A stretch of 36,065 nucleotides of DNA from Gammaproteobacteria bacterium (GCA_018699395.1 JABIQN010000044.1:1-36065), one strand, 5' to 3'; positions 12,162 through 20,957 are shown, counted from the stretch's first letter. Numbers and translations: made by a program. Notes: generated by a model not told the origin, from the letters alone.

Positions 12162-13244
12162 CTATTCGCCCAATGCAGCGAGCTGATCCGCTTGGTATTC
12201 ATTGATCAGAGGTTCGATAACCTGTGCAAGTCCACCTTCGACAATCTCGTCGAGCTTATACAGAGTTAGATTGATGCGATGATCGGTTACGCGTCCCTGC
12301 GGATAGTTGTAGGTGCGAATCCTTTCAGATCGGTCGCCTGAGCCGACCAGTAGTTTTCGCGTCGCGGCATGTTCCGCTTCTTGCTCCGCCACTTGTGTGT
12401 CGAGCAATCGAGCCTGAAGTAAAGACATGGCACGTGCCCGATTCTTATGCTGTGAGCGTTCGTCCTGGCATTCAACAACGATTCCGGACGGTAAATGCGT
12501 TAGTCGCACCGCTGAATCTGTCTTATTAACATGCTGACCACCCGCACCCGATGCGCGATAGGTATCGACGCGAAGATCGGACGGATTGATGTCAACCTCT
12601 TCGACTTCATCCGGTTCGGGTAACACCGCAACCGTGCACGCTGAAGTATGAATGCGTCCCTGAGACTCTGTTGTTGGTACGCGTTGCACACGATGCGCAC
12701 CCGACTCGAATTTCAGTCTGGCAAAAATACTGTTGCCAGTGATGCGACTAATAATTTCTTTGTATCCACCATGATCACCTTCGCGAGCTGAGATGATTTC
12801 GAGCGACCAGCCAGTCGCTTCCGCGAATCGCGAATACATGCGAAATAGGTCACCAGCGAAAATAGCGGCTTCGTCACCGCCGGTACCGGCGCGAATTTCG
12901 AGGTAAACATTAGCTGCATCGTGAGGGTCAGGCGGAATAAGCGACTTCTTCAATTGCACAAGCAGAGCGTCCTGTCGACTCATTAGCGTTTCAAGTTCCT
13001 CGCGGCCCATATCACGCACCTCGGTGTCAGAATCGTTGGCCATTTCCTCGGCCGCCGTGATGTCCGCGGCTAGTGCTTCGTATTCTTTGAATAAGTTAAC
13101 CACTGGCTCGACGCGCGAGTATTCCTTCGACAAATCACGAAACTGATTTTGATCTCCAATGACATCGGGATCGGCTAGCAGGCCTGCGATCTCTTCAAAG
13201 CGATCACCAATGGACTCAAGCTTAAAACGTATTGATTCTTTCAC
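12162..13244 (-). CDS. prfA: Peptide chain release factor 1
   Basis: RF1 reads UAA and UAG stop codons and triggers peptidyl-tRNA hydrolysis. The 360-residue protein is of normal length. The stop-codon recognition PxT tripeptide appears as PTT at 190-192 in [17 protein letters not shown], and the catalytic GGQ is at 235-237 in [15 protein letters not shown]. The middle residue of the PxT motif varies in the family, so Thr there is unremarkable. Translation starts at GTG three bases after the hemA stop, which implies coupling to hemA. The GGQ glutamine is the substrate of the PrmC encoded nearby. Confidence 0.97.
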   Translation of the reverse strand: MKESIRFKLESIGDRFEEIAGLLADPDVIGDQNQFRDLSKEYSRVEPVVNLFKEYEALAADITAAEEMANDSDTEVRDMGREELETLMSRQDALLVQLKKSLIPPDPHDAANVYLEIRAGTGGDEAAIFAGDLFRMYSRFAEATGWSLEIISAREGDHGGYKEIISRITGNSIFARLKFESGAHRVQRVPTTESQGRIHTSACTVAVLPEPDEVEEVDINPSDLRVDTYRASGAGGQHVNKTDSAVRLTHLPSGIVVECQDERSQHKNRARAMSLLQARLLDTQVAEQEAEHAATRKLLVGSGDRSERIRTYNYPQGRVTDHRINLTLYKLDEIVEGGLAQVIEPLINEYQADQLAALGE

Positions 13245-13247
13245 TAT

Positions 13248-14510
13248 CTATTCTTTTTTGTCGGTGTCGAGATCAAAAAGTATATGAGCAGCATTGATCA
13301 GCTCCTCGTTGGAATCTTCGCCAGCTTTACGTAATGAAACGCTGGGGTTATGCAATATCCTTTTCATGAGTGCAGCTGTTGCATATTCTATAGCTTCATG
13401 GGGAGATTTGCCTCGAGCTAGACGCCGTTGTGCCAACGCATTTACCTCGCCGCGCATCGTCTCGCATTGCTCACGTAGAGTGGCGATGACCGGGACCGCT
13501 TGTTTGGACCATTCAATACTCTGGTAACGTCGAATTTCTTCATCCAGCAGTTTGTCTGCCTCGATGGCTGCCGCTTTTCGGTTGCCCTGGCCCTGTTGAA
13601 TGACTTTGTCGAGATCATCAATAGAGTACAGATAGACGTCCTCGAGATCGCCAACACTGGGCTCAATGTCTCGCGGCACCGCGATATCGATAGCGAAAAT
13701 TGGTCTTCGTTTGCGTGCCTTTATGGCGGCCTCCATATGCGAAATATGGATGATTGGGTTAGGACTGGCAGTCGAGCAGATTAATATGTCAGCTTCCGGC
13801 AATATACCCTCAATCTCGGAAAGTGGCACAGCGAATCCGCCATATTGTCCGGCCAGGTCGCGGGCTCGGTCTATGCTGCGGTTTGCAATAAACAGTCGAC
13901 CAATGTCCTTGTCCGATAAATACTTCGCCAGTAATTCGATAGTGGCTCCAGCACCAATCAGTAGCGCTGTGTGTTTCGTGAATCCAGCAAAAAATTGATC
14001 GGCGAGATTGACTGCTGCGGACGCTACCGACACTGGTCTTGCGCCTATCTGTGTATCCGTTCGTATCTTCTTCGCAACCGCGAAAGTGTGCTGCAGCAGC
14101 TGACCGAGTTGATTTTGTAATGTACTGGCATCCTGTGCCTGCCGGAAGGCGTCTTTTAACTGTCCGAGAATTTGCGTCTCGCCAAGAACCATTGAATCTA
14201 ATCCACAGGCGACTCGAAAGATATGTCGGATAGCCGCATCGTCGCTATGCGTGAACATGGAGTCTGCAAAAGACGGGTCGAGATTTCGGTCACTATGCAA
14301 CCATTGATACAATTGCTCGCAGCCACCGCCGTCCGCAATGATATAGAACTCGGTCCGATTGCAGGTCGACAGAAGAACAACTTCGTCGATGCCCGGAAGC
14401 GCAGCCACGCTGGTGAGCGCACGTGCAATGCCGTCTCCCGAGAAGACGACTTGCTCGCGAATTTCGACAGGTGCCGTGTTATGGTTCAGCCCGAGTATTT
14501 GCAGCGGCAT
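13248..14510 (-). CDS. hemA: Glutamyl-tRNA reductase
   Basis: HemA performs the first committed step of C5-pathway tetrapyrrole synthesis: NADPH reduction of glutamyl-tRNA(Glu) to glutamate-1-semialdehyde. The 420-residue protein begins LGLNHNTAPVEIRE and has the nucleophilic Cys at residue 50 in LLSTCNRTEFY. It continues with GLDSMVLGETQILGQLKDAF, an NADPH-binding segment with LLIGAGATIELLAKYL, and the C-terminal dimerisation helices. It leads a hemA-prfA pair and is divergent from the TPR-lolB genes across about 107 bases. Haem synthesis is represented again in the window by hemG. Confidence 0.97.
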   Translation of the reverse strand: MPLQILGLNHNTAPVEIREQVVFSGDGIARALTSVAALPGIDEVVLLSTCNRTEFYIIADGGGCEQLYQWLHSDRNLDPSFADSMFTHSDDAAIRHIFRVACGLDSMVLGETQILGQLKDAFRQAQDASTLQNQLGQLLQHTFAVAKKIRTDTQIGARPVSVASAAVNLADQFFAGFTKHTALLIGAGATIELLAKYLSDKDIGRLFIANRSIDRARDLAGQYGGFAVPLSEIEGILPEADILICSTASPNPIIHISHMEAAIKARKRRPIFAIDIAVPRDIEPSVGDLEDVYLYSIDDLDKVIQQGQGNRKAAAIEADKLLDEEIRRYQSIEWSKQAVPVIATLREQCETMRGEVNALAQRRLARGKSPHEAIEYATAALMKRILHNPSVSLRKAGEDSNEELINAAHILFDLDTDKKE

Positions 14511-14617
14511 AACGTCTTTTGGCGGCGCCGATATGGCACCGAAGGATTACAGAGTGCGTATCATAAGCGAACTGAACCGCCAGTTCCTTGTCTCTGTAAT
14601 AAATGGACGAGATATTT

Positions 14618-16312
14618 ATGCTACAGCACTGCCGATGGCGCTCAGAAAACAGGCTGATTTTGTTGTTTTCTCTTACGATTTTCTTGAGTTCTGTACAGGT
14701 TTTAGCTGATGAGGGCGCCTCATCGGAGGCCAGTGCGCATGTATTGCAGGCCGAAAGAGCCCTACAACGCAATGAATACCTGACCGCTTCAGTTGAGTAC
14801 CGTAAGGCTGCGGAGTTAAGTGAAAGCGTCGAACTTGCCCAGAAAGCGACTCGACTTGGGTTTACCTACGGATTTAACGACGAGGCGCTACTGGCCGCTA
14901 AGCACTGGAGCAAGCTTGATAAGAAAAGTGATGAAGCTCGGGCCTTTCTGGGGCAGCTGTACTTCCGGGTCGATGACCTCAAGAATTCAAGGCTTCAGTT
15001 CGAGTGGCTGATAAAAGCATCTCCGGAAGACCCTGGTAAACGACTCTTGTCGTTGATTGGTTATCTGATCGATGAGCGATACCCCAAGCGTGCCGACAAA
15101 CTGATGCGAAGTCTGGCCAAGCCCTATTACGATTCAGCGATGGCGCACTTCGCCGTGGCCATACTCGCTCTGCAGGCGGGCGACACTGAATATGCTAAGG
15201 AACGTGCGACTCGCTCGATGAAGCTGGACCCTGAGCTTGGTCGGTCTAAGTTGCTGTACGCACGTGCCTTGATGGTCGAAGGCAAGAAAGATGAGGCGAT
15301 CGATTATCTCGCCCACATTATTGGCGATAGCGCCCATCCGGACCCGGATGCGCGAATGGAACTGGCGACTCTTTACATGATGGTGGATCGGGATGACGAT
15401 GCTTTGAGTCAGGTGAACCAAGTTCTTATGGATCAGAATGACCGTGATGACGCGCTTCGTCTGATGGGGATCATTAATTTCCGCCTGGAGCGCCTGGATG
15501 CTGCATGGGATGATTTCCAGGATTTGTTGGCGTCTGGGCAGTATCGGATGGATGCGCTGTTTTATCTCGCTCGTATTTCGCATTACCGAGAGCAATATGA
15601 ACGTGCGGTGCGCCTTTACGGGGAGGTTCGCTACGGAGCGAACACAATCATTTCGCAACGTCGGGCGAGTACGCTACTCGCTCATCAGCTGAATGATGTT
15701 GGCGGTGCATTAGACCTTCTTGAGGAATTTGCGGAGGCGTCGCCAAACTTCGCGATCGAAGTAATAGCCCTGAAGGCTCAGCTGCTGGTTTCGCTGGCGC
15801 GTTATGAGGAAGGGCTGGATCTGTATGAGAAGGCGATCGAGTTCCGCCCTGATAACGAAAGCCTGTTCCTAGGTCGTGCCGAGATAATACTCCGAATTGG
15901 GCGAATCGACGAGTCGATGGCTGCATATAGGGCCGTAGTGAAGCGCTGGCCGGACAGTGCACTGGCGCTCAATGCGCTAGGCTATGCGTTGGTGGATCGA
16001 ACTGATCAGTTCACTGAGAGCGAGGAGCTCATACGAGAAGCGTTGGCCTTAGACCCTGGAAATCCCGCGATTATTGATAGCCTCGGATGGGTTCTCTACA
16101 AGACCGGCCGCCATGAAGAAGGACTGGCTGAGTTGCGACGTGCCTACGCGTGGCTTCCAGATCACGAAGTTGCTTCACACATAGTCGAAGTTCTTGCGGA
16201 ACTTGAGCGCTATGATGAGGCGTTAGAAGTACTTGAATTTGCAGAGAAATCTATGCCGAAGAGCGAGTTATTGAAAAATGTTCGTGATCGTTATTTCACA
16301 GAAACGCCCTGA
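14618..16312 (+). CDS. Exported tetratricopeptide-repeat protein next to lolB
   Basis: This 564-residue protein consists largely of TPR helices. A signal peptide covers about residues 1-30: basic CRWRSENR, hydrophobic LILLFSLTIFLSS, and cleavage after VLA. Clear repeat units include EHWSKL-type segments early on and ALALNALGYALVDR, PAIIDSLGWVLYKTGRHEEG and ERYDEALEVLEFA at the C-terminus. I use the ATG at 14618 because a weak purine-rich site lies upstream and the signal peptide then has normal length; 14603 would add five residues. The same position between hemA and lolB holds a TPR protein in Pseudomonas. Its exact role is not established. A periplasmic or membrane-associated scaffold is likely. 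Confidence 0.85.
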   Translation: MLQHCRWRSENRLILLFSLTIFLSSVQVLADEGASSEASAHVLQAERALQRNEYLTASVEYRKAAELSESVELAQKATRLGFTYGFNDEALLAAKHWSKLDKKSDEARAFLGQLYFRVDDLKNSRLQFEWLIKASPEDPGKRLLSLIGYLIDERYPKRADKLMRSLAKPYYDSAMAHFAVAILALQAGDTEYAKERATRSMKLDPELGRSKLLYARALMVEGKKDEAIDYLAHIIGDSAHPDPDARMELATLYMMVDRDDDALSQVNQVLMDQNDRDDALRLMGIINFRLERLDAAWDDFQDLLASGQYRMDALFYLARISHYREQYERAVRLYGEVRYGANTIISQRRASTLLAHQLNDVGGALDLLEEFAEASPNFAIEVIALKAQLLVSLARYEEGLDLYEKAIEFRPDNESLFLGRAEIILRIGRIDESMAAYRAVVKRWPDSALALNALGYALVDRTDQFTESEELIREALALDPGNPAIIDSLGWVLYKTGRHEEGLAELRRAYAWLPDHEVASHIVEVLAELERYDEALEVLEFAEKSMPKSELLKNVRDRYFTETP

Positions 16313-16919
16313 GGGTCAGCTCATCCAGTTGGCTTGGCTTGGCCTGTGCCTGGCGATCCTGTCCGGCTGCGCCACCACACGGTCTAGCATTGATTTGCCA
16401 GATATTACGACCTGGGATTTACGGCAGGAAGCGCTCGTAGAATTAAATGACTGGGAGTTTCAGGGCCGCATCGCCATTAAAGCTGGAGAAGAGGGTTTTA
16501 ATGGCAAATTCAACTGGGCTCAAACTGGCGATGAATTTTACGCGACGATTAGTGGGCCACTTGGTATCGGCACGGTAAAAATTGAAGGCGATGGGCGGGT
16601 GGTATTCCTGACGGACAAGGACGGGATTACGACCATCTTGCAGAATCCGGAAGTGGAGCTCTACTACCGTTATGGCTGGACGATCCCAATCAATAGCCTC
16701 CGCTACTGGGCGCTGGGTATTGAAGACCCTTCAGTGGAAGCCAAAGCCGAGGTTGATGATTCTGGGCGTCTGGTCAGTCTTCAGCAAAACGACTGGGCGC
16801 TGAAAATCTCGCGCTACCGTGAAAGCGCAGGGCAGGAGATGCCGCGCAATTTGACGGCAAGTAACCTCGACACCCGCGTACGTATGGTCATCGAAAAATG
16901 GATGTTCTACCAGCGTTGA
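16278..16919 (+). CDS. lolB: Outer membrane lipoprotein receptor LolB
   Basis: LolB receives lipoproteins from periplasmic LolA and inserts them into the outer membrane inner leaflet. The 213-residue precursor has a hydrophobic signal and lipobox LSGC with the acylated cysteine at residue 31. The mature domain shows WEFQGRIAIKAGEEGFNGKFNW, the loop DEFYATISGPLGIGTVKIEG, and the terminal NLDTRVRMVIEKWMF. The ATG overlaps the end of the TPR gene by 35 bases. GTG and TTG codons slightly downstream could also serve. In many relatives ispE follows lolB; here the TGA stop is followed directly by the tRNA-Gln promoter. Confidence 0.9.
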   Translation: MFVIVISQKRPEGQLIQLAWLGLCLAILSGCATTRSSIDLPDITTWDLRQEALVELNDWEFQGRIAIKAGEEGFNGKFNWAQTGDEFYATISGPLGIGTVKIEGDGRVVFLTDKDGITTILQNPEVELYYRYGWTIPINSLRYWALGIEDPSVEAKAEVDDSGRLVSLQQNDWALKISRYRESAGQEMPRNLTASNLDTRVRMVIEKWMFYQR

Positions 16920-16944
16920 CAGTGGACGAGCGTGACAGCACAAT
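16916..16944 (+). promoter_or_regulatory. Promoter of tRNA-Gln
   Basis: A perfect TTGACA -35 box (16916-16921) is followed after 17 bases by CACAAT (16939-16944), which matches four of six -10 positions. The TGA inside the -35 box is the lolB stop codon. Transcription would start near 16951, about 23 bases before the tRNA. Confidence 0.55.
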
Positions 16945-16973
16945 CGCATCGCAACAAGATAGCAAACTCTGAT

Positions 16974-17048
16974 TGGGGCGTAGCCAAGCGGTAAGGCATC
17001 GGGTTTTGATCCCGTGTACCGCAGGTTCGAATCCTGCCGCCCCAGCCA
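16974..17048 (+). tRNA. tRNA-Gln (anticodon TTG)
   Basis: This is a 75-base tRNA with encoded CCA. The acceptor TGGGGCG pairs perfectly with CGCCCCA, followed by discriminator G and CCA. The anticodon loop TTTTGAT places TTG at the anticodon, reading CAA. The T-stem GCAGG/CCTGC encloses TTCGAAT. The top of the anticodon stem is a U-U pair. It lies just upstream of prs and may be in its transcript. Confidence 0.96.
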
Positions 17049-17070
17049 TCTCATTGCCTAAGGGGGCATC

Positions 17071-18024
17071 GTGGATCTGGCAACAACGGCAGTTTTTTCG
17101 GGCAACGCTCATCCGCAACTAGCACAAGAAATCGCTCGTTGCTTAAGAGTTCCACTAGCACGCGCCTATGTAGGCCACTTCTCGGACGGCGAAAACAATG
17201 TCGAAATCCTCGAGAACATTCGTGGCCGAGAGACCTTTATCATCCAGCCGACTTGTCCTCCGGCCGCCGAGAACCTCATGGAGCTATTGGTTATGGTGGA
17301 TGCGGCCAGACGCGCTTCCGCTGCGCGCATTACGGTTGTGGTCCCTTATTTCGGTTTTGCCCGGCAGGATCGGCGTCCGCGATCGGCCCGAGTGCCAATT
17401 ACCGCCAAATTGGTCGCAAAAATGTTTGCGACCGCAGGCGTTGATCGTATTCTGACGGTCGACTTGCATGCCGATCAGATTCAAGGCTTTTTTGATATCG
17501 CTGTGGATAATGTTTACGCGTCTCCCTTGTTGCTCGGCGACGTCTGGAAACAGAAATACGAGGACATGGTGGTTGTGTCACCTGACGTAGGCGGCGTGGT
17601 CCGAGCCCGAGCACTCGCCAAACGTCTTGGAGATGCTGATCTTGTCATCATCGACAAACGTCGTGACAAAGCCAACCAGTCCGAGGTTATGAACATTATT
17701 GGTGAGGTCGAAGACAAGAACTGCGTCATGATTGATGACATGGTAGATACTGCTGGCACCTTATGCCATGCGGCGAGCGCCTTGAAGAATCGCGGCGCAG
17801 CAAGTGTGACGGCTTACATCACGCACGCGGTGTTATCCAGTCTAGCCGTGGAACGAATTTCCGAATCCGATCTCACCGAGGTTGTGGTGACGGATACAAT
17901 TCCACTCAATGAAGAAGCTCAAGCGTGCTCAAAAATTCGCCAGTTGTCGACGGCTGAACTGCTGGCTGAGACGATGCGACGAATCTCTGATGATGAATCT
18001 GTTAGCTCTCTTTACCTCGATTAG
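17071..18024 (+). CDS. prs: Ribose-phosphate pyrophosphokinase
   Basis: This enzyme makes PRPP from ribose 5-phosphate and ATP, feeding purine, pyrimidine, NAD, histidine and tryptophan synthesis. The 317-residue class I protein shows [14 protein letters not shown], the substrate-binding [10 protein letters not shown], the flexible loop [12 protein letters not shown], the metal-binding [14 protein letters not shown] and the PRPP loop [12 protein letters not shown]. It starts with GTG, preceded by a strong AAGGGGG ribosome-binding site about six bases upstream. The tRNA-Gln ends only 22 bases before it. The prs-rplY-pth-ychF order is the common gamma-proteobacterial one. Confidence 0.97.
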   Translation: MDLATTAVFSGNAHPQLAQEIARCLRVPLARAYVGHFSDGENNVEILENIRGRETFIIQPTCPPAAENLMELLVMVDAARRASAARITVVVPYFGFARQDRRPRSARVPITAKLVAKMFATAGVDRILTVDLHADQIQGFFDIAVDNVYASPLLLGDVWKQKYEDMVVVSPDVGGVVRARALAKRLGDADLVIIDKRRDKANQSEVMNIIGEVEDKNCVMIDDMVDTAGTLCHAASALKNRGAASVTAYITHAVLSSLAVERISESDLTEVVVTDTIPLNEEAQACSKIRQLSTAELLAETMRRISDDESVSSLYLD

Positions 18025-18127
18025 TCAGTACGTTAAGATGCGCGCCCTTGCGTGGATTGGTCGCGATTCACGTGCATTTTAATGTTGGATAATCTCTAAC
18101 AAAAAACCCAGTTAGTGGAGAATAGTC

Positions 18128-18826
18128 ATGAAAGACAATTTCGATCTAATTGCAGAGCTCCGCGAAGACCAGGGGAAAGGTGCGAGCCGCCGCCTGCGTC
18201 ATAAGGGTAAAGTTCCTGCAATCATATACGGTGCCGGGCGTCCGCCAAGGTCACTGATGTTTGATCAGAATAAAGTATTAAAGAAGCTCGAGAACGAGTC
18301 GTTCTATTCAAGCATCCTGAATATCAAGGTGGGTGAAAAATCACAGGCTGCGATTTTGAAGGATCTGCAGCGCCATCCTGCGAAGCATATGATTATGCAC
18401 ATGGATTTCCAGCGCATCGTTGATGATGTGGAGATCAAGATGAATATCCCGTTTCACTTCTTAGGTGAAGATGTTGCTCCAGGCGTTAAAGACGGTGGCG
18501 GCAGCGTGTCTCACCTCATGAACGACGTTGAGGTTTCCTGTTTGCCGAAGTATTTACCTGAATATCTCGAAGTCGACGTATCTGAGCTAGAGCTGGACGC
18601 AATGCTGCACCTTTCTGATATCAAGCTGCCGGAAGGTGTCGAGATTCTTGGCCTCGTGGCCGGCGAAGAGAGCGATCAGGGAATCGTTTCGATCCATGTG
18701 ATCAAAGCGGCGCCGATCGAGGAAGATATTGTCGAGGGCGCGGAAGTACCGGTTGGCGAAGAAGGCGAAGCAACAGACGACGAATCTGCCGAAGGCGCAT
18801 CCAACGAAGAACCCAAAGACGGGTAA
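18128..18826 (+). CDS. rplY: Large ribosomal subunit protein bL25, long CTC form
   Basis: bL25 binds 5S rRNA in the large subunit. The 232-residue protein is the long TL5/CTC version. The N-terminal 5S-binding domain (DQGKGASRRLRHKGKVPAIIYG) is followed by the beta-rich CTC domain with MHMDFQRI and VSCLPKYLPEYLEVDVS. An acidic, probably disordered tail follows from about residue 198 to PKDG. The start has GGAG eight bases upstream. A strong intrinsic terminator lies 19 bases after the stop, so transcription mostly ends here. Confidence 0.96.
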   Translation: MKDNFDLIAELREDQGKGASRRLRHKGKVPAIIYGAGRPPRSLMFDQNKVLKKLENESFYSSILNIKVGEKSQAAILKDLQRHPAKHMIMHMDFQRIVDDVEIKMNIPFHFLGEDVAPGVKDGGGSVSHLMNDVEVSCLPKYLPEYLEVDVSELELDAMLHLSDIKLPEGVEILGLVAGEESDQGIVSIHVIKAAPIEEDIVEGAEVPVGEEGEATDDESAEGASNEEPKDG

Positions 18827-18845
18827 TTTCGTTCGCAAGAAATGC

Positions 18846-18875
18846 AAAAAGACCGCCATCTGGCGGTCTTTTTGT
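18846..18875 (+). terminator. Intrinsic terminator after rplY
   Basis: A perfect 12-bp stem (arms 18846-18857 and 18862-18873, core GACCGCC/GGCGGTC) with a four-base ATCT loop runs directly into a T-tract. The A-rich left arm makes it potentially bidirectional. It ends only about 17 bases before the pth start codon. Confidence 0.93.
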
Positions 18876-18891
18876 TTAACATTGCTACGCT

Positions 18892-19470
18892 ATGCTAGAC
18901 ACGATTCGAATTATCGCCGGCCTCGGTAACCCTGAGGAAAAATACGAGCGCACTCTGCACAACACTGGTTTCTGGTTTGTGGATTCATTGGCAGCGAAGT
19001 ATGGCGGCAGTTTTCGCTACGAAAAGAAATTCGATGTGGACTATTGCAAGATCAAGCTGCACGGCGACGATGTTTGGTTGGTTAAACCGCAAAGCTATAT
19101 GAACCTCAGTGGAGGCCCGATCAGGAGCTTCATTGACTACTACCAACTGAAGGCGACGGAGCTCCTGGTGGCGCATGACGAGATCGATTTACCGCCAGGT
19201 ACGACGCGCCTGAAGGTGGGCGGCGGCCATGGTGGACACAATGGTTTGCGTGACATTATTCAATATTGCGGAGCCGAATTCGTTCGTCTACGCCTAGGTG
19301 TCGGCCATCCCGGTGATAAGAGTCAGGTGACTAGCTACGTTCTGAAGCGTGGATCTAGAGACGTTGAGCGAGCGATCGAAGACAACATTGATGAGGCGAT
19401 CGTGGTTATGCCGCTATTGATTGAAGATGGTCTCAATGTAGCAACCAAAGCACTACATACGAAAGAGTAA
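18892..19470 (+). CDS. pth: Peptidyl-tRNA hydrolase
   Basis: Pth recycles peptidyl-tRNAs released from stalled ribosomes. The 192-residue protein shows IIAGLGNPEEKYERTLHNTG with Asn13 and the catalytic His23, KPQSYMNLSGGP, the substrate-binding AHDEIDLPPG, and KVGGGHGGHNGLRDII. The ATG follows the rplY terminator by about 17 bases and has no recognisable ribosome-binding site, so its expression depends on read-through or an unidentified signal. Six bases separate it from ychF, which argues for co-transcription of the two. Confidence 0.96.
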   Translation: MLDTIRIIAGLGNPEEKYERTLHNTGFWFVDSLAAKYGGSFRYEKKFDVDYCKIKLHGDDVWLVKPQSYMNLSGGPIRSFIDYYQLKATELLVAHDEIDLPPGTTRLKVGGGHGGHNGLRDIIQYCGAEFVRLRLGVGHPGDKSQVTSYVLKRGSRDVERAIEDNIDEAIVVMPLLIEDGLNVATKALHTKE

Positions 19471-19476
19471 AATCAA

Positions 19477-20568
19477 ATGGCTATTACCTGTGGCATCGTC
19501 GGTTTGCCGAACGTTGGTAAATCGACCCTGTTTAACGCATTGACTTCGGCTGAAATTGCGGCGGAAAACTACCCGTTCTGTACGATAGAGCCGAACGTTG
19601 GAATCGTTCCGGTACCTGATCCACGCCTGACGGTACTTGCCGGCATTGTGAAGCCACAAAAGATATTGCCGACGACGATGGAGTTCGTTGATATTGCGGG
19701 CTTGGTTGCAGGTGCCTCGAAGGGCGAGGGTCTGGGTAATCAGTTTCTGGCGAATATTCGTGAGACTAACGCGATTGCTCATGTGGTCCGCTGTTTTGAG
19801 GATAGTGACGTTACTCATGTAGCGGGGAAGATCGATCCGTTAGACGACATTGAAACGATCAACACTGAGCTCGCTCTAGCCGATCTAGAGTCTATCGAGC
19901 GGCAATTTGACCGTGCTGCACGGACGGCTAAGACTGGACAGAAAGACGCGATAGCGCATCGGGATGCATTGGCGGGCATTAAAGCCCATCTCGATGAGGG
20001 ATTAGCGGTTCGTTCACTTAAAAAATCTGACCTGCAAAACGAAATTTTGCGGGGCGTTCACTTAATTACAAACAAGCCTGTGATGTATGTTGCGAACGTT
20101 GATGAAGGCGGCTTTGAAAACAATGTTCACCTTGATGCCGTTCGTCAATATGCGAGCGATGAGGGAGCCGAGGTTGTCGCAATATGCGCTGCGATCGAGG
20201 CGGAGATTGCGCTCCTAGACGATGAAGATAAAGAAATATTTCTCTCTGATCTGGGCCTTGATGAGCCAGGTCTGAACCGCGTAGTTCGACATGGCTACAA
20301 TTTGCTTGGCTTACAAACCTACTTTACCGCGGGTGAAAAAGAAGTACGTGCTTGGACGACCAAGGTTGGCGCTACAGCACCGCAAGCGGCTGGTGAGATA
20401 CATACCGATTTTGAGAAGGGGTTCATCCGGGCAGAGACGGTCGCCTATGACGACTTCGTCACCGGTAATGGCGAGCAGGGAGCGAAGGAAGCAGGCCGAC
20501 TTCGCCTTGAGGGTAAGGAGTATATCGTGCAGGAAGGCGATGTCTTGCACTTCCGATTTAATGTCTGA
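19477..20568 (+). CDS. ychF: Redox-regulated ribosome-binding ATPase YchF (Obg/OLA1 family)
   Basis: YchF is a universal Obg-family P-loop NTPase that prefers ATP and binds ribosomes, with a role in stress responses. The 363-residue protein has the P-loop [17 protein letters not shown], switch region [10 protein letters not shown], the G3 motif [20 protein letters not shown], a YchF-type coiled-coil insertion, and the C-terminal TGS domain ending [18 protein letters not shown]. The gene lies six bases after pth. The sequence ends with TGA followed two codons later by a second in-frame TGA. Confidence 0.97.
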   Translation: MAITCGIVGLPNVGKSTLFNALTSAEIAAENYPFCTIEPNVGIVPVPDPRLTVLAGIVKPQKILPTTMEFVDIAGLVAGASKGEGLGNQFLANIRETNAIAHVVRCFEDSDVTHVAGKIDPLDDIETINTELALADLESIERQFDRAARTAKTGQKDAIAHRDALAGIKAHLDEGLAVRSLKKSDLQNEILRGVHLITNKPVMYVANVDEGGFENNVHLDAVRQYASDEGAEVVAICAAIEAEIALLDDEDKEIFLSDLGLDEPGLNRVVRHGYNLLGLQTYFTAGEKEVRAWTTKVGATAPQAAGEIHTDFEKGFIRAETVAYDDFVTGNGEQGAKEAGRLRLEGKEYIVQEGDVLHFRFNV

Positions 20569-20589
20569 GTTTGAGTCAAGAGTAGAGCA

Positions 20590-20819
20590 GTAAGAAAAAT
20601 AACAGCGATAATTTTTCTGGCAATGGTGTTGCTGACCGTGGTCTGCAGCTAAAAAATGAAGTAGCGCTGGTATCTGGTATTCATCTCGATGTGCTGGACA
20701 GGTCAACGCGTGCCCAGGATGCTTTCCACGAGGCGCCTGATACCAAGAAAGGTGATGGTATGTGGCTCGCCCCTGACGATCGGGTTCGTATTTGGCAGGA
20801 CAGACTAGTATTGTCTTGA
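20590..20819 (+). pseudogene. Decayed N-terminal fragment, resembling an M13-family metallopeptidase lipoprotein
   Basis: No intact gene lies here, but two frames join into a plausible lost N-terminus. Frame one (20590-20652) encodes a lipoprotein-like signal, RKITAIIFLAMVLLTVVCS, without a start codon (GTA) and then stops at TAA. The next frame is open to TGA at 20817-20819 and contains ALVSGIHLDVLDRSTRAQDAF. This recalls the SGIDL...D.SVRPQDDFY opening of M13 (PepO/neprilysin-like) lipoproteins. The catalytic HExxH domain is missing. I infer a start-codon loss, a frameshift near 20645 and a 3' truncation. The family assignment rests on this short resemblance only. Confidence 0.4.
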
Positions 20820-20844
20820 CAGCTCGCTGCGGCATCAGGAGAAT
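20816..20844 (+). promoter_or_regulatory. Promoter of tRNA-Met
   Basis: A perfect TTGACA (20816-20821) and GAGAAT (20839-20844) are separated by 17 bases. A GC-rich CTGCGGCC discriminator follows, as is common for stringently controlled stable-RNA promoters. Transcription would start near 20851, about nine bases before the tRNA. Confidence 0.65.
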
Positions 20845-20859
20845 CTGCGGCCCAAATTA

Positions 20860-20936
20860 GGTGATGTAGCTCAGTTGGTTAGAGCGACGGACTCATAACC
20901 CGTAGGTCGGTGGTTCAAATCCACCCTTCACCACCA
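20860..20936 (+). tRNA. tRNA-Met (anticodon CAT), probably elongator
   Basis: This 77-base tRNA with encoded CCA has D-arm GCTC/GAGC with loop AGTTGGTTA, anticodon loop CTCATAA, and T-stem GGTGG/CCACC with loop TTCAAAT. The body resembles gamma-proteobacterial elongator Met tRNAs. Acceptor pairing of GGTGATG with CTTCACC leaves a U-U mismatch at 6:67, and the anticodon stem ACGGA/CCCGT leaves A-C at 31:39. A CAT tRNA could also be the lysidine-modified Ile2. It is not an initiator, since the first pair G-C is formed. The mismatches do not destroy the fold. Confidence 0.9.
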
Positions 20937-20957
20937 TATAGAAGCATCGTAGTGACT

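Noticed and set aside
15134-15658. 174-codon minus-strand frame inside the TPR gene
   Set aside because: It is a shadow of the repeat-rich coding sequence and has no family resemblance.
18057-18093. Possible rplY promoter boxes
   Set aside because: GATAAT is present, but candidate -35 boxes have spacers of 15 or 25 bases, so no reliable assignment is possible.
20311-20835. 174-codon minus-strand frame across the ychF end and the following gap
   Set aside because: It is antisense to conserved ychF, and the part outside ychF overlaps the plus-strand M13-like relic.
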